DNA of 64,000 bases from Tricholoma matsutake (Eukaryota > Basidiomycota > Agaricomycetes > Agaricales > Tricholomataceae). The notes beneath the pieces are model-generated. The model saw only the letters and a program-made list of their open reading frames with translations, was not told where the DNA came from and searched no databases. A program made the translations under genes and the position numbers. Below are positions 32,801 through 43,653 of this stretch, piece by piece. The stretch covers positions 5,146,001-5,210,000 of the forward strand of contig AP026550.1 of assembly GCA_026075535.2 (NCBI GenBank), read 5' to 3'. How positions within the stretch are numbered: the stretch's first letter is position 1; each line of letters opens with the position of its first letter.

Positions 32801-33691
32801 CTGGTCGAAGACGACACTCTCGTCGTTGCAGTGGACGCCTCAGTGCCCACAGATGCTAAATTTCAGGCTGTCGCTTGTGCTCTGGTCTTCGGACAGGGAG
32901 AACAGGTCGATCGCGTTGTCTCTGCCTCTGGGAGGAGAACCCCCCCAGAAGTCGAACTCTTTGCTCTCCAATTGGGCGTCTCGGCTGCGTGCAGCAGAGG
33001 GTGCACAAAGTTGGTGATATTCTCGGATTCTACTACGGGCATCGAGTCCCTAATTGATCCCAAACCACGCTCTGAGCAAATCTTTGCTCTGGACGCTTGT
33101 CGCTCTCTTCGTCCCTGGCTATCCGGAGACGAGGAGAGGAACGTTACATTCTGGCACGTTCCCTCGAAGTTCGAGTGGAACGTACACAAGAGGGCTCACG
33201 ATGTAGCTACATCTACCAGGATCTCCGTGGGCAGACACCCGCGGACGTCTTTAGACTACCTTAGAAATCAGGTCGAAAAGGCCATTTGTAAGGACTGGCA
33301 CACCCGGTTCGCAGATCCTGCGTACCGTGGACGACACTTCTACCAACTCAAAGGAGTCGGTGGAAAACCAGTATTACCCTCGACTCACAAAGGTGGGCCT
33401 TGGCTGAAAGTTATGGGCAACAACACTATGTTGACCTCCCGTACAACGCGTATGATCACTGGCCATGCTCCTATAGGGGAGTATCGTCAACGCCTATCCC
33501 TCGACGGGGAATACCAATGCTGGTGCCTTGGTCCTGACATTCAAACTCGGGACCATCTACTACGCGTCTGCCCTAAGGTGGATCGCAAGGAAACTCGTGC
33601 GAGCCCAGACTCTGTCGAAGGCTTCCACGAATTCATGGACAATAATCCTGCACTAGGATCGTTCAACTCACTCGCGTGGGATCCAGGATAG
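29841..33691 (+). pseudogene. LINE P ORF2, broken (deletion/frameshift and stop)
   Basis: Starts MRDRLRSTPQLRIF directly after the ORF1 stop. Near 30415-30435 about 20 bp are missing compared with Q (the VVEGPTHFP region), which shifts the frame. At 30632-30634 a TGA stands where others have CGA. From about 30872 it is open to the end (FNSLAWDPG), with YVDDG and the RNase H motifs intact. An inactive copy. Confidence 0.92.
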
Positions 33692-34239
33692 GTTGTGCGC
33701 GCAGGGCGTATGACCCCCGTCTGGTTCTAGCTAGTGTTATCGGTATGTCGGGGTGGCCGTTGGGCACCAGACGAGTCCGTTAACCCTCATAAAGGGGGCC
33801 CACCCGTGTTCAGGAGCGACTGTCAGGGAGGGGGGACACGAACCTAGATACCGGTTCGGGGAGGCGCCTGAGCGCTTTCAGATCCGCTATCGGTTGTGCG
33901 CTACAGCTGTGACGCTGACTGCGCCTTCCTTTCCGAGCTGAGAGGCTCACGTCGGGGCGGCAGTCTCCCCTAAATCTTGCACTCATACCCGTAGGGATTC
34001 GGGGGACACGACATCGTCAAGCTCGGGTTGTCGGTACGCCACCACTGGCAAGTCCGTTTACTCGATAAAGGGGGCCTCCTTAGTAGTCAGCGCAGTTATC
34101 CAGGTGGTTGGTGCGAAGATTAGCAGGGGGAGGACTTGGGCTGGGCGTAGTGTACTTCGGTTGTATGTCTCTACCGCGGACTGCGATCGGGCGCCGCGTT
34201 ATAAATTTTTGACCCAAAAAAAAAAAAGAAAAAAAAAAA
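33692..34239 (+). other. LINE P 3' UTR and poly(A)
   Basis: LINE-A 3' UTR with the terminal CGCGG/CCGCG hairpin and an A-run interrupted by one G. One GGGGGCC block is altered to GGGGGCCTCC. No gene seen. Confidence 0.85.
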
Positions 34240-34868
34240 AGAGTCCAAGCTCATGAGAGTGGGTAGTGCCGACGTGATTAGGCCCTAAGATTGCTCTTAG
34301 GGGGTGTGATGGAGCCAGTAGAGGGGTTCTGAATACCCCTCTGTCGACTAAGCGACGCAGTAACAGCTGCATAGGCAGCAGTCCCGCGATACTCTCCAGG
34401 CCACCGATTGGGGTGGTTCTGAATGCACCGAGGATCCAACGTGCAGCGATGGACTGCACTTGGGCCAACGTTTTGATAACACCTTTGACGCGAGCGCCTT
34501 TGAAGTGCCATAATCTGAGTCCGTATGTCATAATGGGTACGACGCACGAACGGTAGAGTAGGCGCTTCTGCATAGGGGTAAGCCCTCTGACAGAATTGCC
34601 GAGCATTCCCATCGCCCTCGCAGTGGTGAGGGCTTTGGTGGAGTAGAATCGCGTATGCTCCTTGAAGGAGAGCTTACGGTCAAAGAAGAATCCAAGGTAC
34701 CTCCAGGTGACCTTGGGTTTGAGAGGGGTATTGCCCGTGTAAGGGGCGAAACCAAGATCGATGGGTAGGGGAGTGAATCTCCTCGCCCTTGAAAAGTGGA
34801 ATATCTCGGACTTGTCATGTTCGAGGACTAGTCCGAGGGAGGTGAATGCCTGGAAGATCCAGCCATAT
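34240..34868 (-). pseudogene. LINE E1 ORF2, RT/RNase H linker piece
   Basis: Minus-strand continuation of E1 ORF2 between P and Y, reading from YGWIFQAF through TWRYLGFFFDRK and LTPMQKRLLYRSC to THSHELG. The frame is open. It ends at the TSD agatccagccatat (34855-34868), where Y inserted. Confidence 0.92.
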
Positions 34869-35410
34869 TTTTTTTTTTTTTTTTTTGGGTCAAAAGTTTA
34901 TAACGCGGCGCCCGATCGCAGTCCGCGGTAGAGACATACAAACGAAGTACACTACGCCCAGCCCAAGTCCTCCTCCTGCTGATCTTCGCACCAACCACCT
35001 GGATAGCTGCAAAGGCCACTAAGGGGGCTCCCTTTATCGAGTAAACGGACTTGCCAGTGGCGGCGTACCGACAACCCGAGCTTGACGATGTTGTGTCCCC
35101 GAATCCCTACGGGTATGAGTGCAAGATTTAGGGGATATTGCCGCCCCGACGTGAGCCTCTCAGCTCGGAAAGGAAAGCGTAGTCGACTGGAGTCGTCGCA
35201 ACGCATACCCGACAGAGGATCTGGAAGCGCTCAGGCGCCTCCCCGAACCGGTACCTAGTTTCATGTCCCCCCTCCCTGACAGTCGCTCCTGAACACGGGT
35301 GGGCCCCCTTTATGAGGGTTAACGGACTCGCCTGGTGCCCTACGGCCACCCCGGCATACCGATAACACTAGCCAGAACCAGACGAGGGTCATACGCCCTG
35401 CGCGCACAGC
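34869..35410 (-). other. LINE Y 3' UTR and reversed poly(A)
   Basis: T-run (to about 34886), reversed terminal hairpin and the LINE-A 3' UTR. No gene. Confidence 0.85.
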
Positions 35411-37002
35411 CTATCCTGGGTCCCACGCAAGTGAGTTGAACGATCCTAACGCAGGATTATTGTCCATAAATTCGTGGAAGCCCTCGACAGAGTCTGGGCT
35501 CGCACGAGTTTCCTTGCGATCCACCTTGGGGCAGATGCGTAACAAGTGGTCTCGAGTTTGTATATCGGGACCAAGACACCAACATTGGTATTCCCCGTCA
35601 AGGGATAGACGTTGACGATACTCCCCTATGGGAGCATGGCCAGTGATCATACGGGTTGAACGGGAAGTCAACGTAGTGTTGTTCCCCATAACTTTCAGCC
35701 AAGGCCCACCTTTGTGAGTCGAGGGTAATACAGGTTTCCCACCTACTCCTTTGAGTTGGTAGAAGTGTCGTCCACGGTATGCAGGATCTGCGAACCGGGT
35801 GTGCCAATCCTTACAAACGGCCTTTTCGACCTGGTTTTTAAGGTAGTCTAGAGACGTCCGCGGGTGTCTGCCCACGGAGATCTTGGTAGATGTAGCTACA
35901 TCGTGAGCCATCTTGTGAACGTTCCACTCGAAAGTCGAGGGGACGTGCCAGAATGTGACGTTTCACTCCTCATCCCCGGCTAACCAGGGGCGAAGAGAGC
36001 GACAGGCGTCCAGGGCAAAGATCTGCCCAGAACGTGGTTTTGGATCAGTTAGGGACTCTATGCCCGTAGTAGAATCCGAGAAAATCACCAACTTTTTGCA
36101 ACCTCTGCTGCACGCAGCCGAGACGCCCAGTTGGAGAGCAAAGAGTTCGACTTCTGGGGGGGTTCTCCTCCCCAAAGCTGAGACAACGCGATCCACCTGT
36201 TCTCCCTGTCCGAAGACAAGAGTGCAGGCGACAGCTTGGAATTTGGCATCTGTGGGCACCGAAGCGTCCACTGCAACGACCAGAGTGTCTTCCTCGATCT
36301 GGGCAGACGCCCAGGCCTTGTCGAGGTCACTCCTGTAAGAATTCCTCGCTCCATCCTCCTTAGAGGTGAGGCGATGAGAGGAGAAGCGAGTGGGGAACAG
36401 ATCCTTCACTCTGTTTCCAGGTGTGTTTTCTTCCCCAAAGGGGTCGAATTCATCGCCTGGTACGAGGGCCAAGGCTGCAGCCGAAGCGACAGACGGCCCT
36501 TGCAAGGTGAGTGTGTCGAGCACGTTCCCTCCCCAGAGTCCTAGCTCATGAGAATGGGTAGTACTGACGTGATTAGGCCCCAAGATAGCTCTCAGGGGGT
36601 GTGATGGAGCCAATAGAGGGGTTCTGAACACCCCTCTGTCGACTAAGCGACGCAGTAACAGCTGCATAGGCAGCAGTCCAGCGATACTTTCCAGGCCACC
36701 AATCGGGGTGGTTCTGAATGCACCAAGGATCCAATGTGCAGCGATGGACTGCACTTGGGCCAGCGTCTTGATGACACCTTTGACGCGAGCGCCTTTGAAG
36801 TGCCATAGTCTGAGCCCGTATGTCATAATGGGTACGACGCACGAACGGTAGAGTAGGCGTTTCTGCATAGGGGTTAGCCCTCTGACAGAATTGCCGAGCA
36901 TTCCCATCGCCCTCGCAGTGGTGAGAGCTTTGGTGGAGTAGAATCGCGTGTGCTCCTTGAAAGAAAGCTTACGGTCAAAGAAAAAACCGAGGTACCTCCA
37001 GG
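35411..37002 (-). pseudogene. LINE-A ORF2 C-terminal part in Y (possibly Y/X hybrid)
   Basis: Reads from TWRYLGFFFDRK to FNSLAWDPG. A TGA near 35968-35970 (EEERN becomes EE-stop) breaks RNase H. The part ends abruptly at 37002, where a plus-strand ORF2 fragment begins without a TSD or A-tail. It contains the MTYG position at which X inserted in Y, so it is probably a recombinant of the two copies. Confidence 0.85.
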
Positions 37003-37185
37003 TCATATGTGGACGATGGAACTCTCATCGCCCGCTCTCCACAGCTGGAGGATAACCTCCCCTTGCTCAAAAAAGCGTACGGCTGGATATTCCAGGCGTT
37101 CACCTCCCTCGGACTCGTCCTCGAACACGACAAGTCCGAAATATTTCATTTCTCAAGGGCGAGGAGTTTCACTCCCCTGCCCATT
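37003..37185 (+). pseudogene. LINE-A ORF2 fragment in block J (YVDDG)
   Basis: Starts at the RT catalytic YVDDG and runs to FTPLPI, where B4 inserted. The last 15 bp (37171-37185) are the TSD. It has no start of its own. Confidence 0.88.
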
Positions 37186-38228
37186 TTTTTTTTTTTGGAT
37201 CAGAATTTATAACGCGGGGCTCGAACGCAGTCCGCGGAGCAAGGTACAAACTCGGGTACTACTTTATCTACGCGTTCCCCTCGCCCATCTCCCACTCAGG
37301 TCCCCGTTTTAGCCACCTTTAGGCGGGCAGTTCCACAGACGTTGGCCTCTCAGCCAGGAAAGGCAATAATCTGGAGGGGGCGCCCCCCCCTCCCGAAGTT
37401 AGCCATTAGATCGCCCCCTGGAGCAAACGGTCCCCCAGCCACATGTCCGACCGAGGCCAGACCAGGCGCAGCAGTGTTAATTCACCGTAAATCCCCCCTT
37501 GCGGGAGGAATAACCGTCTGCGTTTTTCCAGCCAACGAGGATTGACCACCCCAGACGAATGAGGTGGACCATCACCGTGTTGTGCACAAGTGACAGTAAC
37601 AAGGCGGGTGGTTGTTCACCTGGTTATTCACCGTGACCGCCGTAAGTAGGGGGCCGAGACCCCCCTCGAGCAAATGCACCTATGTGCACGCACTCGATGA
37701 CATCGTCCCCCCCGCAGTGGGGGGAAGGTATAGGGAAGCGACACCATGTCACCATCCCGATAGTGGCCACCAGTTACTTGGTGGCCGTGAATGTAGAGGG
37801 GGATAGCCCCCTGTACTAGTTGCGGCGCTGCTGTCCACGAGGACCTCGAGGACGACGGCGCCGTGCTGGGGACGAGGGTTCCCCAGATTGAAGCTCTGAT
37901 TGAGCGGTGTGCACCGCCGCGTAGGAAGCCCGGAAGGCTGCCGGAGACGTGAGATCGAGAGGTGTCGGAACGGCTGCTAGTTCCGCCGACATCGTCTCAG
38001 ACAGTCGCCAGGTGGTCGTGAATAACTCCCAGGCCATTTGGCGCCATGCGTTCCTCTCTGCAGGGGGAACGGCGGATGTACGGACGGTACCAATGAACAT
38101 GGTCATCGCGTCGAGTTGGTGTAGCATGGCATGAGAGGTGGCTTCGATTTCCAACCTGTCATTCACAGATAGCGGCACTTCGTCCTCCACCAACTCAGGG
38201 ATGGGGGGCAAAGGCGGTACTCCCCTGC
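37186..38228 (-). mobile_element. B4, 5'-truncated B element (reverse)
   Basis: The TSD actcccctgcccatt is exact at 37171-37185 and 38229-38243. The reversed A-tail, full 3' UTR and the C-terminal half of the ORF are present. The leader and N-terminal coding part are missing. Truncation at the 5' end is the normal outcome of incomplete target-primed reverse transcription. Confidence 0.93.
37816..38228 (-). pseudogene. B-element protein, C-terminal half (B4)
   Basis: Reads from about PPLPPIPELVEDEVPLSVND to the Arg-rich end GPRGQQRRN. It is truncated at the element's 5' end; there is no start codon of its own. Confidence 0.85.
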
Positions 38229-39877
38229 CCATTGATCTCGGATTCGCCCCCTACACGGGCAACACCCCCCTCAAACCCAAGGTTACCTGGAGGTACCTTG
38301 GCTTTTTCTTCGACCGCAAACTCTCTTTCAAAGAGCACACGCGGTTCTATTCCACCAAAGCCCTTACCACGGCGAGGGCGATGGGAATGCTCGGCAATTC
38401 TGTCAGAGGGCTGACCCCTATGCAGAAACGCCTTCTATACCGTTCATGCGTCGTACCAATTATGACGTATGGGCTCAGACTGTGGCACTTCAAAGGCGCT
38501 CGCGTCAAAGGTGTCATCAAGACGTTGGCCCAAGTGCAGTCTATCGCTGCACGTTGGATCCTCGGTGCCTTCAGAACCACCCCAATCGGTGGCCTGGAAA
38601 GTATCGCGGGACTGCTGCCCATGCAGCTGTTACTGCGACGTCTAGTCGACAGAGGGGTATTCAGAACCCCTTTATTGGCTCCTTCACACCCCCTAAGAGC
38701 GATCTTAGGGCCTAATCACGTCGGCACCACCTACTCTCATGAGCTTGGACTCTGGGGGGGGAACGTGCTTGATACACTTAACCTGCAAGGTCCATCTGTC
38801 GCTTCGGCTGCAGCTCTGGCCCTGGTACCAGGCGATGAGTTCGACCCCTTCGGGGAAGAAAACACACCTGGAAACAGAGTGAAGGACCTGTTCCCCACTC
38901 GATTCTCCTCTCATCGCCTCACCTCTAAGGAGGATGGAGCGAAGAACTCTTACAGGAGTGACCTCGATAAGGCCTGGGCTTCTGCCCTGGTCGAGGACGA
39001 CACTCTCGTCGTTGCAGTGGACGCCTCGGTGCCCACAGATGCTAAATTTCAGGCTGTCGCCTGTGCTCTAGTCTTCGGACAGGGAGAACAGGTAGATCGC
39101 GTTGTCTCTGCTTCTGGGAGGAGAACCCCCCCGGAAGTCGAACTCTTTGCTCTCCAACTGGGCGTCTCGGCTGCGTGCAGCAGAGGATGCAAAAAGTTGG
39201 TGATATTCTCGGATTCTACTACGGGCATCGAGTCCCTAATCGATCCTAAACCACGCTCTGAGCAAATCTTTGCTCTGGACGCTTGTCGCTCCCTGCGTCC
39301 CTGGCTAGCTGGGGACGAGGAGAGGAACGTTACATTCTGGCACGTCCCCTCGAAATTCGAGTGGAACGTTCACAAGATGGCTCACGATGTAGCTACATCT
39401 ACCAAGATCTCCGTGGGCAGACACCCGCGGACGTCTCTAGACTACCTTAGAAATCAGGTCGAAAAGGCCGTTTGTAAGGATTGGCACACCCGGTTCGCAG
39501 ATCCTGCGTACCGTGGACGACACTTCTACCAACTCAAAGGAGTTGGTGGAAAACCGGTGTTACCCTCGACTCACAAAGGTGGGCCTTGGCTGAAAGTAAT
39601 GGGAAGCAACACTACGTTGACTTCTCGTTCAACTCGTATGATCACTGGCCATGCTCCCATAGGGGAGTATCGCCAACGTCTATCCCTCGACGGGGAATAC
39701 CAATGCTGGTGCCTCGGTCCCGAGATACAAACTCGAGACCACTTATTACGCGTCTGCCCCAAGGTGGATCGCAAAGAAACTCGTGCAAGCCCCGACTCCG
39801 TCGAAGGCTTCCACGAATTCATGGACAATAACCCTGCTTTGGGATCGTTCAACTCACTTGCGTGGGATCCAGGATAG
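38229..39877 (+). pseudogene. LINE-A ORF2, C-terminal part in block J
   Basis: Continues after B4 from the repeated TSD (DLGFAPYTG, TWRYLGFFFDRK) to the ORF2 end. The RNase H motifs and C-terminal C-x-C-H-C are open and intact. The ORF as read from 38138 begins in antisense B4 and is not a real gene start. Confidence 0.9.
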
Positions 39878-40136
39878 GTTGTGCGCGCAGGGCGTATGAC
39901 CCCCGTCTGGTTCTAGCTAGTGTTATCGGTATGTCGGGGGGGCCGTAGGGCACCAGACGAGTCCGTTAACCCTCATAAAGGGGGCCCACCCGTGTTCAGG
40001 AGCGACTGTCAGGGAGGGGGGACACAAACCTAGGTACCGGTTCGGGGAGGCGCCTGAGCGCTTTCAGATCCGCTGTCGGTTGCGCGCTACAGCTTGAACG
40101 CTGCCTGCGCCTTCCTTTCCGAGCTGAGAGGCTCAC
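39878..40136 (+). other. LINE-A 3' UTR, cut by B5
   Basis: First 259 bp of the usual 3' UTR, ending GAGAGGCTCAC, where B5 begins. The rest of this UTR and its A-tail are not found downstream, so they were lost in the rearrangement. Confidence 0.85.
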
Positions 40137-41089
40137 ACGCTCCTTGACTTGTTACTACCACCATAAACAGTGGTAAACACCTCTGCTCAACGTTGCAAGC
40201 GACGTCGACACTTCAATTTTCGTCCGATTTTCGATCGGATTTCACCATCACGAACGCTCTCGGCGTCTCCAGGCGTGCCCTGATTTGCTAAGAGATCCGT
40301 CCATCCGATCTCCGTGGATGCCCCGGTCATTGTTTCTGACAATGGCTGCTATCTGTCTCGTTCTCCTGGGCTTCGAGGATCCTGACTAGGTGAGTGTTGT
40401 TTATGAAAGAGTAGTCTGGGTCCCTCTGGGGGCTTAGAGTGGGTGTGGGATGCCTGCTTCAATGCTCGCCCAAGTCGACACACTCGTTTAGTTGGGGGAG
40501 GTCTGGCTTAGGGAGAAGGGACGTTATCACTGGACTGCTGGTTGTCTGGGAGGCTTCTAGCCTCCATGCTCTGTGAGTTTCTATTACTAGAGACATGCTA
40601 CACTGACTACCCGTTGGAATACACCATCGTTAAAAGGGGCCGGGCGATGGTGCCCCCTGGCGGCTAGGTCGTTACCTTGGTGGCCGCCACTCTCCACCAA
40701 CTCTCTACCTCCGGTGCTCACTCGTCTAGGGTGTCATGACCCGGGTTCAATATTCTCCCACTAGGCAGCAGGATGTGCGGCTTGCTCGCCCCCTCGGAGC
40801 GTTCGGAGGCTGGATCGGGTGGACCCGGAATGTAGATAAGGGACCAGCCGTTATCGATTCCACGCTGCGTATTTTGATTCTTACCATCATCTACTAGCAC
40901 TAACACACACTCTCTCAATGCCCAAACGGCGAACCAGAGTCCAACCACCACATCGGGGTCTACGCGACCCCGTTCTGATCACGGGCGACATCTTTGATGA
41001 TGACGTCCAAGACTACGACACCCGGTACGATCAAGACGATCCGGATGTAGCTACTGCCCTACGGGCAGTTAGAGATCTATGGGCTGGAG
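40137..41089 (+). mobile_element. B5, 5' part of a B element, cut at 41089
   Basis: Begins with CGCTCCTTGACTTG and the typical leader hairpins, then the first 57 codons of the ORF. It breaks at 41089 into a minus-strand LINE ORF2. Its 3' half is absent, so the break is a later deletion or rearrangement. Confidence 0.9.
40918..41089 (+). pseudogene. B-element protein, N-terminal part (B5), mosaic
   Basis: Starts MPKRRTRVQPPHRGLRDPVL, as in the B6/B8 subfamily. After DYDTR it follows the B2/B3 type (YDQDDPDVATALRAVRDLWAGE). It is cut after AGE. It looks like a recombinant between two B subfamilies. Confidence 0.8.
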
Positions 41090-41599
41090 AGGCCCCTGGG
41101 GGTCCCAGGAAGCGTGTCTCACGTTGAAATTGCCGCACATGAAGTGTAAGCGTGGGATCGTCATGACGTTCTCAAACATGAGCGTAATGGCGGAGTGTTG
41201 GCTGTCTGAGTAGACGTTAGCGAGAAGCATGACGTCCTCCCCTATTCCCAATGAGAAGAGAAGGATGTCACGATCGTCGATCAGATCTCGTCTGAGACCT
41301 GGTCTTAGATTAGCGATGCTGTTCGCAAAGTAGACAGCAACGCGTGGAGGGGAATCAATGCCCGAGGGGCGCACTAACGTTCCCCAGTTTGGGCTCATTG
41401 GTGCGCCTATAACTTCCTCCCCTTCCCTGTTGTGGGCAGAGGGGGCGTATCTTACTAATCGCCACGGAGGCTCTTGAATAAAGAGCAGATCATAATCGTC
41501 TACGAAGTCTGCTAGTAGAGAGTCCATGTAACCCCAATTTCGATTTACATTCTGACTAAATATGCGTAATTGTGGGGTAGATCTAAGTCTGTCCCTCAT
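41090..41599 (-). pseudogene. LINE X ORF2, N-terminal part (endonuclease)
   Basis: Starts MRDRLRSTPQLRIF at 41599 and runs through QEPPW and NVYSD to GNFNVRHASWDPQG. The residue before FNVRH is N, where other copies have D (GDFN): the catalytic aspartate is changed. It is cut at 41090. Confidence 0.9.
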
Positions 41600-43526
41600 T
41601 TACGTTCGGCCACCGCGTCCTGCGGGATGGTAAGCAGGAGGGGAGCGAGAGTTACGTCTCGTACTCACCTCGTCATAGCGAGCTTTGATCCAGTCACGGT
41701 CAAAGCGGTGCCGCCAGAAATTGCATCGACGATCGTCGGATGCGTGGTTTTTCCGGCAGTTTACACACCTAGCCGGGTGAGGACAGGCTGCCCCCTCTGG
41801 GGTAGCTGGAACAGGAGGGTTCGCCTTGGCGTTTCCCTTGCAACACCCTGCGAGGGCACGATGGTGCTCCTTGCGGTGTGGACCTGCACAGATCGGACAC
41901 TTGGTCTGTGGAGCTCTGCATGCTGGGGTGGGATGACCCCACTTCCAGCATCGTTGGCACAGGGGCAGTCCAGGGTTCGCCCTGGCATCCCTAACGTAGG
42001 CGACGTAGCGCCCAAACTGGACGCCTCGACCGATAAGAGCCTTAGCTCGTGCACCGCTGACTGAATCAGCGATGTTAAGGTAGACGGTGCACGTATCCGA
42101 CATTTTCGAGTCGCGTACGACCCGGGGGGGGACTTGGAGCACTGTGAGGTCCGATATTCCGGACTTTCCCAAGTGAGCAATGACGACGTCAGGCGTTAGC
42201 GCCTTGTCGTTAGCAATAAAAGGCACATCGACCAGCTTAAGGTACGATGTGGATGTGGGTAACGCTGCGTCCACTTGCAGCGCGAAAGGGAACGCCTTGT
42301 GGGCAGCTTCCTTGAAGCATCGAAGGTCCTCCTCGGAGGCGACAACGTCTGTAGCTACTGATAAATTACCAGCATGCATCGATGCGGATTGGGCCACTAG
42401 CTTAGAGTGGTGCAGTCCGAGAGTGGCTCGGACGTGGTCCAAGAAGTCAGCAGGGTTCGTCTCCGCCCCGAGAGGGGGACGAACGTGGACCAGGACCTGT
42501 CGTCTCGACGGTCCATGGACGGTAGGTGAAGGCTTTGCAGCTTTCGGTTTGGACGGACCAACATGCTGTTGTATGTCAGCCAGCTTGTCGGTTGGAAGTT
42601 CAGGGAAGGCCTTGGCTAGTCGCACAAGGCCATCCATGGAGGTATTAGGTGCTCGCCCCCCAGGGAAGCGAGCAACCTGAGCAAAAGTCCCCCTGCCCGA
42701 AGGCCTGGTGGACCAGTTCACGGGGGGAGGTGGACCTCGACCCCATGACGAAGAGACGCCCCCTGCTGGGGGTTTAGGAAGAGGTCGAGCCCCCTTCGGG
42801 CCTCGAGTCCTCGCTGATTTGTGAGGGGGGGGGGCGTTGCCCATCCCATCCCTCCAGATACTCAGTCCTTGGGACATCGTTGGGATTGTTAGTGACAGTG
42901 CCCGACCTGGGTTGTTTGCTGCCCCCAGCCATCCTGTCTAGTGCTCCCCGGAGCATAACGCCTCCAGAGTTGCGATCGATACCAGCCTCGGCGGCTGCTG
43001 CCAGCACCGAGCCCAGTTGTTCTGCGATGATCTGCCGTTCTTCAGCAGTTGGTCTTCTGGGTCCCGTCCTGTTAAGAACAATGCGGAACCCGTCAGCGTA
43101 CTCTCCCAGGTCTTTGGCGAAGGTCTGGGGTCCACTCCAGTCATCGCTAGCCATCTCCGTGTCCTGAATGACGTGGGAGGAGAGATTATCAGCCACTTCG
43201 TCAGCCCACTGCGAAGCAGGAGTAGAAGGGGTAGCTGGTGGTGCAGGAGACGCCGTGGCATCCCTGGAAGAGAGTGCTGGCACACTGAATCGTTGTGCGC
43301 GCGGAGTGATGGTGCCCGCCCCATAGGGGGAGGGAGTTGGAGAGCCTCTTTGAGTCCTGTGTGGGCCCACTGAGGGAGCGTTCTGTGTGGATCTGCGGCT
43401 CGAAGAGAGCCGCAGGGAATCAATGGGGTCGTCGCCAGGAGTTCTGGGCGTACCGGATCTAGAGGGTCCCCCCTCGTCCATCGCCTCACCCGATCTCCCC
43501 CTACTTCTGGAATACGAATCTGACAT
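41600..43526 (-). pseudogene. LINE X ORF1, frameshifted at the C-tract
   Basis: Starts MSDSYSRSRGRSGEAMDEGG at 43526 and ends GRGGRT with TAA at 41600. At about 42825-42834 the tract has 10 bases instead of 9, so the reading is split between two frames. All three zinc knuckles are present in the second frame. Without the extra base the length would be 642 codons. Confidence 0.9.
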
Positions 43527-43653
43527 GCGCTGGTAAGACGCTGGTTATACCGGATCGCTGGGATCGAGGACGGATTGAGCTGCAAAGTGTGAAAACGGTG
43601 TCGACGAAATTTTTTGTGGCTGTGCACGTCGCGGTAAGAAGACAAGAAGCGAT

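Larger units (their letters stand above)
21327..34239 (+). mobile_element. LINE P, full-length, second ORF1 subfamily, interrupted by Q
   Basis: TSD agagtccaagctca at 21313-21326 and 34240-34253. The 5' end is ATCGCTTCTTG; the 3' end is an A-run broken by a G. P holds the complete LINE Q inside its ORF1. Its ORF1 N-terminal half belongs to a diverged subtype (shared with Y), while the zinc-knuckle end, ORF2 and UTRs are close to the other copies. ORF2 is broken. Confidence 0.93.
37003..41089 (+). other. Block J: opposite-strand LINE and B pieces inside Y/X
   Basis: A plus-strand LINE-A piece starting at YVDDG (37003), its ORF2 end and the first 260 bp of its 3' UTR are followed directly by the 5' part of B5. 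Both outer edges (37002/37003 and 41089/41090) lack TSDs and tails and share at most 1-2 bp, so they look like breakpoints of a rearrangement rather than normal insertion ends. Confidence 0.75.
41090..43653 (-). mobile_element. LINE X, 5' part (reverse)
   Basis: The 5' end is at 43653 (reversed ATCGCTTCTTG), followed by the 5' UTR, ORF1 and the first 510 nt of ORF2, then the breakpoint with B5. Its target at 43654 is Y ORF2 at MTYG. No 3' end of X with a matching TSD is present, so the 3' part was lost. Confidence 0.88.

Noticed and set aside
36990..37200. Twin-priming inversion of LINE Y at 37002/37003
   Set aside because: In twin priming the inverted piece ends near the start of the 3' piece. 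Here the plus-strand piece runs on through the whole ORF2 C-terminus and into a 3' UTR, so it is a different copy.
40380..40460. GTGAGT in the B leader as an intron donor
   Set aside because: The donor-like CTAGGTGAGTG recurs, but I found no convincing acceptor at a consistent distance before the ORF start.
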